A stretch of DNA of 64,000 nucleotides from the NCBI RefSeq assembly GCF_024298925.1, contig NZ_CP101283.1, positions 1,989,001-2,053,000 of the forward strand, given 5' to 3'. This stretch comes from Phenylobacterium sp. LH3H17 (GTDB lineage Bacteria > Pseudomonadota > Alphaproteobacteria > Caulobacterales > Caulobacteraceae). The notes below the pieces were generated by a model that ran no database searches, had not been told where the DNA came from, and saw only the letters and a program-made list of their open reading frames with translations. Both the position numbers and the translations under genes were made by a program. Below, in pieces: positions 8,794 to 17,004 of the stretch; the stretch's first letter is position 1, and every line of letters begins with the position of its first letter.

Positions 8794-9683
8794 CGAGCGT
8801 AGAAGCTCATCCCCACCTGGCGTTCGCCGCCGTCCTGGACCAGGGCGAGCTCACCCCACTCGATGTGTCCGCCCCGACCGCCGAGCTTGTCGGCCAGCAA
8901 ACCGGCCAGGGCCGCGCCGGAGATGCGTTCGGCATAGGCGTTGAGCAGCAGGAAGGAGGCCTTTTCCGATAGAAGTTCGGCGCATAGCGTCGAAAGTTCA
9001 GGCAGGTTCTCGAATAGCCGCCACACCTCGCCATCAGGCCCGCGGCCGTATTTCGGCGGATCGAGGATGATCCCCTCATAGCGCGAGCCGCGCCGGACCT
9101 CGCGCTGCACGTAGCGGCGGGCGTCCTCGCAGATCCAACGGATCGGCCGGTCCTCCAACCCCGACAGGGCGGCGTTCTCCCGCGCCCAGCCGATGGCCTT
9201 TTTCGAGGCGTCCACGTGGGTGACGGCCGCGCCGGCGGCCGCGCAGACCAGGCTCGCCACGCCCGTATATCCGAACAGATTCAGCACCTTCGGCTGGCCT
9301 CCTGCGGCGCGGACCTTTTCGTCCAGCCAGGCCCAATTGGCCGCCTGCTCGGGGAAGAAGGCCAGGTGGCGGAAGGCGGTGAAGCGGGCCTGGAACCTGG
9401 CCTCGCCCCAGGCCATGGGCCAGCTTTCCTTGGGCTTGCCCTGGAAGCGCCAGCGGCCGGCGTCCTCCTCGTCGCTGGGATCGAAAACCGCGTCGGCCCG
9501 CGCCCAGACCTCCGGCGCCAGTTTCGGGCTCCACAGGGCCTGCGGTTCGGGCCGGACGACGGAATAGGGCCCGTAGCGCTCCAGCTTGCGGCCATCGCCG
9601 CTGTCCAGCAGGGCGTAGTCGCTCCAGCCTGTGGTGCGCATGACGCCGGGAGCCTCGGCGACGGCGGGGGCGATCTTGCTCAT
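8781..9683 (-). CDS. Class I SAM-dependent methyltransferase (RlmI/RlmK-like)
   Basis: 300-aa methyltransferase related to the catalytic domain of 23S rRNA cytosine-C5/guanine-N7 methyltransferases (RlmI/RlmK), but without the N-terminal PUA domain. SAM motif I is KVLNLFGYTGVASL. The acidic residue ending strand 2 is in VTHVDASKKAIGWARENA, and motif IV is ILDPPKYGRG, the DPPK/DPPR type used by base methyltransferases. There is no Cys in the DPPK loop, so an m5C mechanism cannot be claimed. A 13-nt overlap with the downstream SpoU gene suggests a two-gene RNA-modification operon. Confidence 0.9.
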   Translation of the reverse strand: MSKIAPAVAEAPGVMRTTGWSDYALLDSGDGRKLERYGPYSVVRPEPQALWSPKLAPEVWARADAVFDPSDEEDAGRWRFQGKPKESWPMAWGEARFQARFTAFRHLAFFPEQAANWAWLDEKVRAAGGQPKVLNLFGYTGVASLVCAAAGAAVTHVDASKKAIGWARENAALSGLEDRPIRWICEDARRYVQREVRRGSRYEGIILDPPKYGRGPDGEVWRLFENLPELSTLCAELLSEKASFLLLNAYAERISGAALAGLLADKLGGRGGHIEWGELALVQDGGERQVGMSFYARWAA

Positions 9684-9728
9684 CGCCCCGCACTAGCCGT
9701 TCGGACGCCCGGCCGTCCAGCTTCGCGA

Positions 9729-9950
9729 CTAGTGGCTCTGTAGCGCGGCCTCCGTGCTTTCGATCTCTTCCTTGATCCAGTCGTGACCGTTGAAGGCGAA
9801 AACGCCTTCCAGGGCGGCGATATGGACGCTCAGGCGGTCGCGGATCTCGGGGTCGACATCGTTGCGCCCGGCCATCCACTTGGCGATGAGGTGAAGGCCG
9901 AAAGCGCTATGCAGGGCTAAGCGTTGGAGTTGGTCGTCCGGTAGTTTCAT
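9729..9950 (-). CDS. Small conserved-looking hypothetical protein
   Basis: I do not recognise this 73-residue protein. It is acidic and helical-looking, with a His/Trp/Asp-rich middle (HLIAKWMAGRNDVDP) and LEGVFAFNGHDWIKEEIE. It has no signal peptide or membrane segment. The chosen start, ATG 9950, has a purine-rich GGAAGCG upstream; a longer frame reaches 9980. GC-rich third positions and an ordinary amino-acid mix argue that it is a real gene. It sits alone between the methyltransferase start and a divergent TetR gene, so it could share the intergenic regulatory region. Confidence 0.6.
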   Translation of the reverse strand: MKLPDDQLQRLALHSAFGLHLIAKWMAGRNDVDPEIRDRLSVHIAALEGVFAFNGHDWIKEEIESTEAALQSH

Positions 9951-10059
9951 GGTCGCTTCCAATCCGTGAGACATCCCCAAGGAAAGTTGGCGCCCGGCGC
10001 TGCGGTTCCGTCAAGCTGCGGAGATGTGAGCGCCTGAATCTGCAGTCTGGCCTTAGTCA

Positions 10060-10079
10060 CGGAAATGCCTCACTTTCCG
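10060..10079. promoter_or_regulatory. Possible TetR operator
   Basis: CGGAAA and TTTCCG form 6-bp arms separated by 8 bp, 62 bp before the TetR-family start and in the divergent region shared with the small hypothetical gene. The spacing and size suit a TetR dimer; no functional evidence is visible. Confidence 0.35.
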
Positions 10080-10141
10080 GGGGCGGACTCGCCAAGACAC
10101 GGTTATGGTTCGCGCAGTGCTCAGACCTCGGAAGGATTCCC

Positions 10142-10771
10142 GTGACCACGGCAGTGACCACGAGACGCTCGGCCCGCAAGCCCAAGGGCGACGGCCATCT
10201 GCGTCGCGCCGAGATTCTGGAGGCCGCGGAGCGCATCTTCGTCGCCGAGGGCTATGAAGGCGCCACGATCCGCAAGATCGCCGACGAGGTGGGGGTGTCC
10301 TCCACCGCCCTCTACATGCACTTCCCCGACAAGGGCTGCATCCTGCTCGAGATCTGCGAGCGGACCATCGGCCAGCTGCTGGAACGCAACAGCGTCATCG
10401 CCGCCAAGCCCGTGGACGCCGCCACGCGGGTCAAGCTGATGCTGGAATCCTATATGCGCTGGGGGTTCGAGCATCCCAACGCCTACGAGCTGGTGTTCTC
10501 CGGCGCCCGACAAATCTCGGGCGTATGGCACGAGGGCACCGCCGATACGGGCGCCCGATGCTACGAGATCTTCTCCGGCGTGGTGCGCGAGATCGCCGCC
10601 GAGGGCCGCCTGCGCACCGGCACGGCGGATTCGGCCGCCCAGGCCCTGTGGGCCTCATGCCACGGGGTCGTGACCCTGATGGTCACCCGGCCGAACTTCG
10701 ACTGGGCGCCCACCGACGAGATCATCGAAGTCACGCTCGATGGCCTGATGCACGGCCTGGTCGCCGACTAG
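10142..10771 (+). CDS. TetR/AcrR-family transcriptional regulator
   Basis: 209-aa one-component repressor. The basic N-terminus (TTRRSARKPKGDGHL) is followed by the TetR HTH at about 21-67, with VAEGYEGATIRKIADEVGVSS and the diagnostic YMHFPDKGCILLEI. The C-terminal ligand/dimerisation domain is alpha-helical and contains ETYMRWGFEHP-like and VTLMVTRPNFDW segments of the TetR_C WHG class. The start is GTG 10142, preceded by GGAAGGA at good spacing; another GTG lies four codons later. The inducer is unknown. It is probably autoregulated through the palindrome at 10060-10079. Confidence 0.92.
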   Translation: MTTAVTTRRSARKPKGDGHLRRAEILEAAERIFVAEGYEGATIRKIADEVGVSSTALYMHFPDKGCILLEICERTIGQLLERNSVIAAKPVDAATRVKLMLESYMRWGFEHPNAYELVFSGARQISGVWHEGTADTGARCYEIFSGVVREIAAEGRLRTGTADSAAQALWASCHGVVTLMVTRPNFDWAPTDEIIEVTLDGLMHGLVAD

Positions 10772-10789
10772 CCCTACTGGGACCAACCC

Positions 10790-12952
10790 CTACTGGGGGT
10801 TCGGAATCGGCGCGTTCGCCCCGCCTAGCGGGAGGCGAGTCGCCGTCTTTTGGGCGGGACCGGCATAGGTCCCATAGGCGCCGCGCCTCAGGTCGCTGGA
10901 AAGCGTGATCGGGGCGCTGCCGCCGTTGAGCTTGGCCCGGTAGACCTGCATCCCCTCCATCACCCGCATGACGTAGTTGCGGGTCTCCGAGAACGGAATG
11001 CACTCGATAAAGTCGATCGGATCGGTCGAGCCGCCGCGCGGGTCACCGCAGAAGGATGTCCACTGGCTGGGACGTCCGGGTCCGGCGTTGTAGGCGGCGA
11101 TGGCCATCGGATAGGAGCCGGAGAAGGTTCCGATCATCTCGCCCAGATAGGCTTGGCCGAGCTGCATGTTGTAGTCCGGATCGTCCAGCATGCCCGGCGA
11201 ATAGGTCATCCCGACCTTGCGGGCGGTCATCGCCGCGGTCGCCGGCATCAGCTGCATCATGCCCCGCGCGCCCACCCCCGATCGCACCATGGGATCGAAG
11301 CCGCTTTCCTGGCGGGTGATGCCGAGCGTGAGTGCGGCCTCGGGCGCTCCGGACACCGGGGGCGGGGTGCGGACCGGATAACCGCGGCCGGGCAGGATGA
11401 AGCCGCGCTGGGCGGCGGTGCGGACGACCTTCATGGAGGTGTCCTGATCGCCGTAGCCGCGGGCCAGGTCGACCAGCAACGCCTGTTCCTCGCCCGTCGG
11501 CAGGACGTCGTCCAGGGCCAGGACGAAGGCGCGGAAGCGGTCCTTGTCGCCCATTTCGTAGAGCAGGCGCGCCGCGCGCACCGAATCGCGCCCCTCGAAG
11601 CGGGCGCGGTCGGCCTGGGTGACCGACGGGTCCTGGCCCAGAGTCAGGCGTCCGCCGTCCACCTTCTCGCCGGCCAGCAGGCCGTAGAAGGTGGTGTTGT
11701 GCTGCGCGGCGGCCGAATAGAAGCCGTTGGCCTTGGCCTTGTCGCCCGCGGCCTCCGCCGCCCGGCCACGCCAGTAGAGCGCCCGGCCGCGGGTGATCGG
11801 CGAGGAGCCGATCTTCTCCAGGCTGGCGAAATGGATATCGGCCTGCTTCGGGTTGCGCAGGCGATTAAGCGCCAGCCAGCCGGCGTAGAACTCCGCGTCC
11901 GCCGCGTCGCCGCCCGAGGTCAGGCCGCTGTTGGCCGCGGCGGCGTAGGCGCCCTGGGCGTCGCCGTTGCGCAGGGCGAACAGCACCAGGCGGTAGCGCT
12001 CGTCCCAGATCCGGTCGGCCATCTCGGAATGCGGCGCCTCGGTCGGGAAATAGCGCACCTGGGCCAGGGCGAGGTTCTCGAGGTTGCGCTTGCGGTAGAA
12101 GGCGGCCCGCTCGAAGGCCAGGCCCGGATGGTTGGCGAACTGCGGGGGCAGGGCGGCGGCCTGGTCGTTGGCGTTGGCGGCGCCCGCGCGATAGGCCATC
12201 CGCGCCTGGGCCAAAGCCAGGTGGTCCAGCGGCAGCAGGGGCAGCAGCTCGCGGGCGGCCGGCCCCTGTGCGCCATAGAGCACGACGTCGGCGCGGCGGA
12301 CGTGGTCCTCGGGCGTCAACACGGCCCCGAACCGGGCTAGCATGGCCCTCTGCGGGGCGACCTCGAAGATCCGGTTGCGCCAGAAGCCGCGGATCAGCTC
12401 GGCGGCCTCCTTGGCCTTGCCCGTGGCCTGATAGGCGGACGCCAGGGCCATGGCGCCCTCGGCGGTCTGGGGCTCGCCGCCGCCGAACCATTCGATGATT
12501 CGTTGTGGGCTTTGGCCCGAAGTCTCCAGCAACCGCTCGGACGCCTGCAGCCGGCGCTGGCCGCGCGGCCACCCGGCCAGGTCCCGACGAGCCTGGTCGA
12601 CCTCGAAGAACGACAGCGACTCGGCCGCCGCATCGACCAGGGCCCAGGTGGCGATCTTCTTGGCGATCGGGTCCCCGATCATTCCGATGGCCGAGCGGGC
12701 CCCGGTGACGTCGGCCCGCTTGGCGGCGTCCAGGGCGCTGCGCAGGGCCGTGGAATCGGCGTCGGGCAAGGCTCGGCGGTAGGCGGTTTGCGGGGTCTGG
12801 GTCAGTTCGATCGGGCGCGGCGGGCCCTCATAGACCTGGTGCGTGGGCGCGGGCTGGGCCTGGGCGACGCTCGTGACGAGGATCGCGGCCGTGGCGGTCA
12901 GGAACGCTTTGCGGGCCTTGAAGTGCAAGTCGACGAACTCCGGTCTCATCAT
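10790..12952 (-). CDS. Soluble lytic murein transglycosylase (Slt70-like)
   Basis: Periplasmic peptidoglycan lyase that cleaves the MurNAc-GlcNAc bond with 1,6-anhydro product formation. The start was set at ATG 12952 (the next codon is also ATG), giving 720 aa with a signal peptide ending near VTSVAQA. The longer frame to 13012 adds an unlikely Arg-rich leader. A long alpha-superhelical U/L region rich in Ala and TPR-like pairs precedes the C-terminal SLT domain. That domain has catalytic Glu in GITRQESGFDP, GARGMMQLMPATA, and IAAYNAGPGRPSQW. The gene is convergent with the preceding TetR gene (stops 18 nt apart) and divergent from dapA, an arrangement that places two cell-wall genes back to back. 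Confidence 0.94.
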   Translation of the reverse strand: MMRPEFVDLHFKARKAFLTATAAILVTSVAQAQPAPTHQVYEGPPRPIELTQTPQTAYRRALPDADSTALRSALDAAKRADVTGARSAIGMIGDPIAKKIATWALVDAAAESLSFFEVDQARRDLAGWPRGQRRLQASERLLETSGQSPQRIIEWFGGGEPQTAEGAMALASAYQATGKAKEAAELIRGFWRNRIFEVAPQRAMLARFGAVLTPEDHVRRADVVLYGAQGPAARELLPLLPLDHLALAQARMAYRAGAANANDQAAALPPQFANHPGLAFERAAFYRKRNLENLALAQVRYFPTEAPHSEMADRIWDERYRLVLFALRNGDAQGAYAAAANSGLTSGGDAADAEFYAGWLALNRLRNPKQADIHFASLEKIGSSPITRGRALYWRGRAAEAAGDKAKANGFYSAAAQHNTTFYGLLAGEKVDGGRLTLGQDPSVTQADRARFEGRDSVRAARLLYEMGDKDRFRAFVLALDDVLPTGEEQALLVDLARGYGDQDTSMKVVRTAAQRGFILPGRGYPVRTPPPVSGAPEAALTLGITRQESGFDPMVRSGVGARGMMQLMPATAAMTARKVGMTYSPGMLDDPDYNMQLGQAYLGEMIGTFSGSYPMAIAAYNAGPGRPSQWTSFCGDPRGGSTDPIDFIECIPFSETRNYVMRVMEGMQVYRAKLNGGSAPITLSSDLRRGAYGTYAGPAQKTATRLPLGGANAPIPNPQ

Positions 12953-13047
12953 AGATATGTTGCGGCGCGGGGGCCGCCCGCCATATTGTCCGGCCAAATC
13001 TTGAGGCCGCAATTAATAGGCCCCGCTTTCACGGCTTTTTGCAGACC

Positions 13048-13932
13048 ATGTCAGATCCATTGTTCAAGGGCGTCATGCCAGCGCTGGTGACGCCGTTCCG
13101 CGACGGCGCGCTGGACGAGCAGGCATACGTCTCGCTCATCGAGCGCCAGATCGAGGGCGGAGTCCACGGCCTGGTGCCGGTCGGCACCACGGGCGAAACG
13201 TCCACCCTCAGCCATGACGAGCACCGCCGCGCGGTCGAGCTGTGCGTCAAGGTCGCGGCCGGCCGCCTTCCGGTGATCGCCGGGGCGGGCTCCAACTCCA
13301 CCGCCGAAGCCATCGAGCTGGTCCGCCACGCCAAGACTGTCGGCGCCGATGGGGCCCTGGTCGTGACGCCGTACTACAACCGCCCCAGCCAGGAAGGGCT
13401 CTACGCCCACTACGCGGCGATCAATGAGGCGGTTCAGCTGCCTGTGCTGATCTACAACGTGCCGAGCCGGACCAGTGTCGACATCAACGAGCCGACCTTG
13501 GTCCGGCTTTCGAAGCTGCCGAACATCGTCGGGATCAAGGACGCCACCGGCGACCTGGCCCGGGCCAGTCTCCAACGACTGCATTGCGGCGATGACTGGG
13601 TGATGTTGTCCGGTGATGATCCGTCGGCGCTCGGTTACATGGCTCACGGCGGTCATGGCTGCATCTCGGTGACGGCCAATGTCGCGCCCGAGCAGTGCGC
13701 CCACTTTTACAACGACGCCATGACGGGCCAGTGGGCCGGCGCGCTGTATGGCCAGGACCGGCTCATTCGGCTGCACAAGGCGCTGTTCACCGACGCCTCG
13801 CCGGCGCCCACCAAGTTCGCCCTGGCCCATCTGGGCCTGTGCCTCGAGGACGTGCGCCTGCCCATCGTACCCTGCTCGGAAGCCTCGCGCATCGAGGTCG
13901 TCGCCGCCATGCGGGACGCCGGCGTGGTCTGA
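13048..13932 (+). CDS. dapA: 4-hydroxy-tetrahydrodipicolinate synthase
   Basis: Condenses pyruvate with aspartate semialdehyde, the first committed step of lysine and meso-diaminopimelate synthesis. 294 aa from ATG 13048 (a TTG three codons earlier is less likely). Class I aldolase TIM barrel: GTTGE (46-50) binds pyruvate carboxylate, Tyr136 (LIYNVPSRT) is the proton relay and Lys164 ([10 protein letters not shown]) forms the Schiff base. Stop TGA and smpB ATG overlap by one base, so the two genes are translationally coupled. Confidence 0.97.
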   Translation: MSDPLFKGVMPALVTPFRDGALDEQAYVSLIERQIEGGVHGLVPVGTTGETSTLSHDEHRRAVELCVKVAAGRLPVIAGAGSNSTAEAIELVRHAKTVGADGALVVTPYYNRPSQEGLYAHYAAINEAVQLPVLIYNVPSRTSVDINEPTLVRLSKLPNIVGIKDATGDLARASLQRLHCGDDWVMLSGDDPSALGYMAHGGHGCISVTANVAPEQCAHFYNDAMTGQWAGALYGQDRLIRLHKALFTDASPAPTKFALAHLGLCLEDVRLPIVPCSEASRIEVVAAMRDAGVV

Positions 13933-14387
13933 TGGCCGGCAAGCTGATCGCCGAGAACCGCCGCGCGCGGTACGACTATTTCCTGGAGGAGACTTTCGAG
14001 GCGGGCATCATGCTGACCGGTTCGGAGGTGAAGTCGCTGCGTCTCGGCCGCGCCAATATCGCGGAGTCCTACGCCTCGGTGGAGGGCAAGGACATCGTGC
14101 TGATCAACGCCGACATCCCGCCCTTCGCCCAGGCCAACCGATTCAACCACGAGCCGCGTCGGCATCGGAAGCTGCTGCTGCATAAGAAGCAGCTCGACAA
14201 GCTGATCGGCGCCGTCCAGCGGGAGGGCCGCACGCTCATCCCGACCAAGCTCTATTGGAACGAGAAGGGCCTGGCCAAGCTGGAGATCGCGCTGGCCAAG
14301 GGCAAGAAGACCCATGACAAGCGCGAAGCGACCGCCGAACGGGACTGGCAGCGCGATAAGGCCCGCCTGATGCGCGACAAGGGCTAG
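13932..14387 (+). CDS. smpB: SsrA (tmRNA)-binding protein SmpB
   Basis: Small basic protein (151 aa) that loads tmRNA onto stalled ribosomes in trans-translation. It has the OB-fold core with [12 protein letters not shown], the signature [10 protein letters not shown], and the C-terminal tail [15 protein letters not shown], which folds into the mRNA channel. It starts at the ATG overlapping the dapA stop by one base. Its own stop TAG overlaps the GTG of the next gene by one base. The ssrA gene itself is not in this window. Confidence 0.97.
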   Translation: MAGKLIAENRRARYDYFLEETFEAGIMLTGSEVKSLRLGRANIAESYASVEGKDIVLINADIPPFAQANRFNHEPRRHRKLLLHKKQLDKLIGAVQREGRTLIPTKLYWNEKGLAKLEIALAKGKKTHDKREATAERDWQRDKARLMRDKG

Positions 14388-15127
14388 TGGACGTCGAGGC
14401 CATCGAACGCGCGACGCTCTCCGCAGTCGCCCCGCGCGCGGTCGCCGAGTTCGATGGCTGGCTGGTCGCCCTCGAACCCGGCACGATCCGGCGCGCCAAG
14501 AGCGCGGTCCCCCTGAGCCACGATCCGGCTTACTCGCCCTCGATCCTCGATCGCATCGAGGCCGCCTTCGCCGAGCACGGTCTGGAGCCGGCCTTCCGCC
14601 TGGCCGACCTGCCGGGCCTGGCGCCGGTGCGCGCCGAACTCACCCGTCGGGGCTACGGCTTCGAACAGCCAACCCTCGTGAAGGTCGGCTCGGCCGCGGC
14701 CATGATCGCCGCCGCCCGCGGCGCGCCCGCCGAGGTCGCCGAGGCGCCCGCCGAGGGCTGGGCGCGGGTGTTCACGGGGGAGGGCTTCGATCCCGCCGAC
14801 GGCGCCAATCGCGTGGCCGCGCTCACACGCTCTCCGGACGCGGTCTATGGCGGGGTGCGGGACGGCGACCGGACGGTGGCGGTTGGAGTGGCGGCCTTCG
14901 GTCACGGCTGGGCCAGCGTGCATGGCATGCGCACCGATTTTTCCCGTCGCGGCCAGGGTCTGGCCGGCCGCGTGTTGGCGGGCCTGGCCGGTGCGGCCCG
15001 GGACCGCGGGATCGACCGGGTCTTCCTCCAGGTGGAGGAAGCCAACTTCAAGGCCCGCTCGCTCTATCGTGGATTCGGGTTCAAACCGGCCTGGCGGTAT
15101 TTTTACTGGAGCCGACCGGCGCGCTGA
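14387..15127 (+). CDS. GNAT-family N-acetyltransferase
   Basis: 246-aa protein with a divergent N-terminal half and a C-terminal GNAT fold. The acetyl-CoA binding region is MRTDFSRRGQGLAGRVLAG (motif A, R/Q-x-x-G-x-G/A variant), followed by QVEEANFKARSLYRGFGF (motif B). The two-lobed length suggests tandem GNAT halves with only the second retaining the CoA loop. The GTG start overlaps the smpB stop (TAGTG). The acceptor is unknown. It forms a coupled operon with dapA and smpB. Confidence 0.88.
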   Translation: MDVEAIERATLSAVAPRAVAEFDGWLVALEPGTIRRAKSAVPLSHDPAYSPSILDRIEAAFAEHGLEPAFRLADLPGLAPVRAELTRRGYGFEQPTLVKVGSAAAMIAAARGAPAEVAEAPAEGWARVFTGEGFDPADGANRVAALTRSPDAVYGGVRDGDRTVAVGVAAFGHGWASVHGMRTDFSRRGQGLAGRVLAGLAGAARDRGIDRVFLQVEEANFKARSLYRGFGFKPAWRYFYWSRPAR

Positions 15128-15159
15128 CCGCGGCGCGCCACGCGCTTGGAGGGGAGAAG

Positions 15160-15762
15160 ATCGACCAGGTTCCGAATAGCTCCGACCCGGCGCTTCGCAG
15201 GGTCCTGGTGCTCGTGGCGCTCCTGAATTTCGCCTATTTCGGCGTGGAGTTCACCGTAGCGAGCACCATCGGGTCCGTCTCGTTGTTCGCGGACTCGATC
15301 GACTTTCTTGAGGACGCTTCGGTCAACCTGCTGATCCTGGCGGCTCTCGGCTGGACGGCACGGCGTCGCGCCTCAGTCGGCATGCTGCTCGCCGCCATGC
15401 TCCTTGTGCCCGGGATCGCGACTCTGTGGACGGCATGGGAGAAGTTCAACACCCTTGTCGCGCCCGATCCGATTCCGCTGTCGATCGCCGGACTCGGCGC
15501 GCTGGGGGTGAACCTTACCTGCGCCGTCATGCTCGCTCGCCACCGCCATCGGGAAGGCAGCCTGACCAAGGCGGCGTTCCTCTCGGCGCGCAATGACGCG
15601 CTTGCAAATGTCGCCATCATCTCCGCGGGCTTCGTCACCGCCCTGGTCTGGCGTTCGGCATGGCCGGACCTGATGGTGGGGCTCGGTATCGCGTTGATGA
15701 ATGCCGACGCCGCCCGCGAGGTCTGGCAGGCCGCGCGGTCGGAACGTCGGGCTTCGTCCTAA
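15160..15762 (+). CDS. Cation-transporter-like membrane protein (CDF-type N-terminus), non-canonical start
   Basis: Small integral membrane protein with about five or six hydrophobic helices. The segment FAYFGVEFTVA followed by GSVSLFADSIDFLEDA is the cation-diffusion-facilitator TM1-TM2 signature with metal-site Asp residues. A second Asp-bearing helix, ARNDALANVAIISAG, resembles TM5 HxxxD. There is no cytosolic C-terminal domain. The first ordinary start codon in frame (GTG 15208) would delete the N-terminus and has a poor ribosome-binding site. An excellent GGAGGGG lies at 15148-15154, 5 nt before an in-frame ATC (15160), giving a sensible N-terminus (DQVPNSSDPALRR). A CTG at 15124 overlapping the previous stop is the alternative. 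Either ATC/CTG initiation is used or the start codon has mutated. Confidence 0.7.
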   Translation: MDQVPNSSDPALRRVLVLVALLNFAYFGVEFTVASTIGSVSLFADSIDFLEDASVNLLILAALGWTARRRASVGMLLAAMLLVPGIATLWTAWEKFNTLVAPDPIPLSIAGLGALGVNLTCAVMLARHRHREGSLTKAAFLSARNDALANVAIISAGFVTALVWRSAWPDLMVGLGIALMNADAAREVWQAARSERRASS

Positions 15763-15786
15763 ACAACCCCGATGCGCCGACCGTGG

Positions 15787-15880
15787 ACCAGCGCCGCGAG
15801 ACCTCGCCCAGGGCGACGATGACCTTGAGTCTGGGCAGGGCCTCCAGTCCGGCGGTCAGGAACGCGCGGGCGGACGCCGG
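15787..15880 (-). pseudogene. Remnant of a uracil-DNA glycosylase gene
   Basis: On the minus strand this stretch encodes about 30 residues, FLTAGLEALPRLKVIVALG followed by EVSRRW, with no start or remainder of a gene. It matches the middle of the intact glycosylase at 19156-19803 (FLNARLTALPRLKVIITLG, DVSRRN). At the DNA level 15791-15870 and 19345-19424 align without gaps at 63 of 80 bases. Both copies lie in the same orientation and flank the KaiC operon. The fragment is too short to be functional. Confidence 0.75.
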
Positions 15881-15891
15881 GCGCTTCGGGA

Positions 15892-17004
15892 TCAGGAGAC
15901 ATTCAATGGGAAGCGTATGCTGACGGTCGTCCCAACACCTGGCGCCCCCGATCTGACCAGGACCCCTCGAAGTTGGCGCACGAAGATCGCCACATAGTCA
16001 GCGCCATGTTTCCCCGGCGTGCTTGTTTGGCCCTGGGCGGGCAGGCCGATTCCGTCGTCGGTCACGCTCAGCTCGCCCTCGTTCCCGATCCGCCGGACGG
16101 CAAGGGTGACCAGCCCGACTCCCCCAGGGAAGGCGTGCTTGACCGCGTTGGTGCCCAACTCGTTGACCAGCAGGCCGAAGGGCACGGCGCGCTCTGAATC
16201 GATCTCCAGGGCTTCCGCCTCGACGGCTATCCGAATGCCGGAGGTGTCGCCCAGCAGGCTCGCCGACAGGGACTTGGCGATTTCCGTAAGGTACGTGTCC
16301 AGGGCGACGGTGTGGCCACGACTGGATTGCGACATCAGGTCATAGAGGTGGGCGATGGCCATGATGCGGTGTTGCATGGCCTGATAGCCTTGCACCCAAG
16401 GCGCTGGCGTCCGCCTGATCTCGTTTGCGAGCAAGGCGACGACCACCTGCAGGTTGTTCTTGACCCGGTGCGACACCTCGTTGGTCAGCATGTTGGCGTC
16501 GCGCTCGAGTTGCCTGCGCTCGCCAATTTCGGCCTGTAGCTCGACGTTCGCCGAATCCGCGGCCTCGACCAGTTCATGCTGGCGCAGCGCCCCGAGCAGC
16601 AGGGCCTGGCTGATCGCCTGCCTGGTCTCGTGAAGGGGCCCTGTCTCGGTCACCTGGATCATGACGCCCGCCGTACGGCCGTCGGCCTTGACCGGCCACA
16701 GAGTGTAGGAAAAGAAGAGAGGGCAAGGCGCCGCCTGTTCTTCCGCCGTGTAGCTTGCCGCCGTCCCCGTACTGTAGACGCGATCCAGCAGCGTCAGGCA
16801 CTCGTCTGTTTGCGGGGCCAATCCGTCGAACGGTCTGCCAATAACCTCATCGTTTGATTTGCCGATCAGGCGGCAAAACGCGGGGTTGGCGTAACGGACG
16901 ATATGCGTCTCTCCGGAAAGCTCAGTCACGGCCCAAGGCGCATGGTCGAAGGAACTCGAAAGGGCTCCGATCGACTTCACGTTCCCGGTCATAGAGGACG
17001 GCAT
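15892..17004 (-). CDS. PAS-HisKA_2 sensor histidine kinase of the KaiC operon
   Basis: Soluble 370-aa kinase without TM segments. The PAS domain covers about 15-120 (YANPAFCRLIGKSNDEVIGRP), a coiled segment follows to about 170, and then the HisKA_2 dimerisation/phospho-acceptor motif NEVSHRVKNNLQVVVALLA with His179. The HATPase region has an N-box-like LLVNELGTNAVKHAF and G1 VTDDGIGLP. The usual GxGxxL box is replaced by GKHGADYVAIFV, so ATP-lid geometry is atypical. The ATG overlaps the TAA of the KaiC-like gene (TAATG). No response regulator is adjacent. A cytosolic PAS kinase coupled to KaiC suggests that KaiC state or a soluble cue drives phosphotransfer (inference). Confidence 0.88.
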   Translation of the reverse strand: MPSSMTGNVKSIGALSSSFDHAPWAVTELSGETHIVRYANPAFCRLIGKSNDEVIGRPFDGLAPQTDECLTLLDRVYSTGTAASYTAEEQAAPCPLFFSYTLWPVKADGRTAGVMIQVTETGPLHETRQAISQALLLGALRQHELVEAADSANVELQAEIGERRQLERDANMLTNEVSHRVKNNLQVVVALLANEIRRTPAPWVQGYQAMQHRIMAIAHLYDLMSQSSRGHTVALDTYLTEIAKSLSASLLGDTSGIRIAVEAEALEIDSERAVPFGLLVNELGTNAVKHAFPGGVGLVTLAVRRIGNEGELSVTDDGIGLPAQGQTSTPGKHGADYVAIFVRQLRGVLVRSGAPGVGTTVSIRFPLNVS

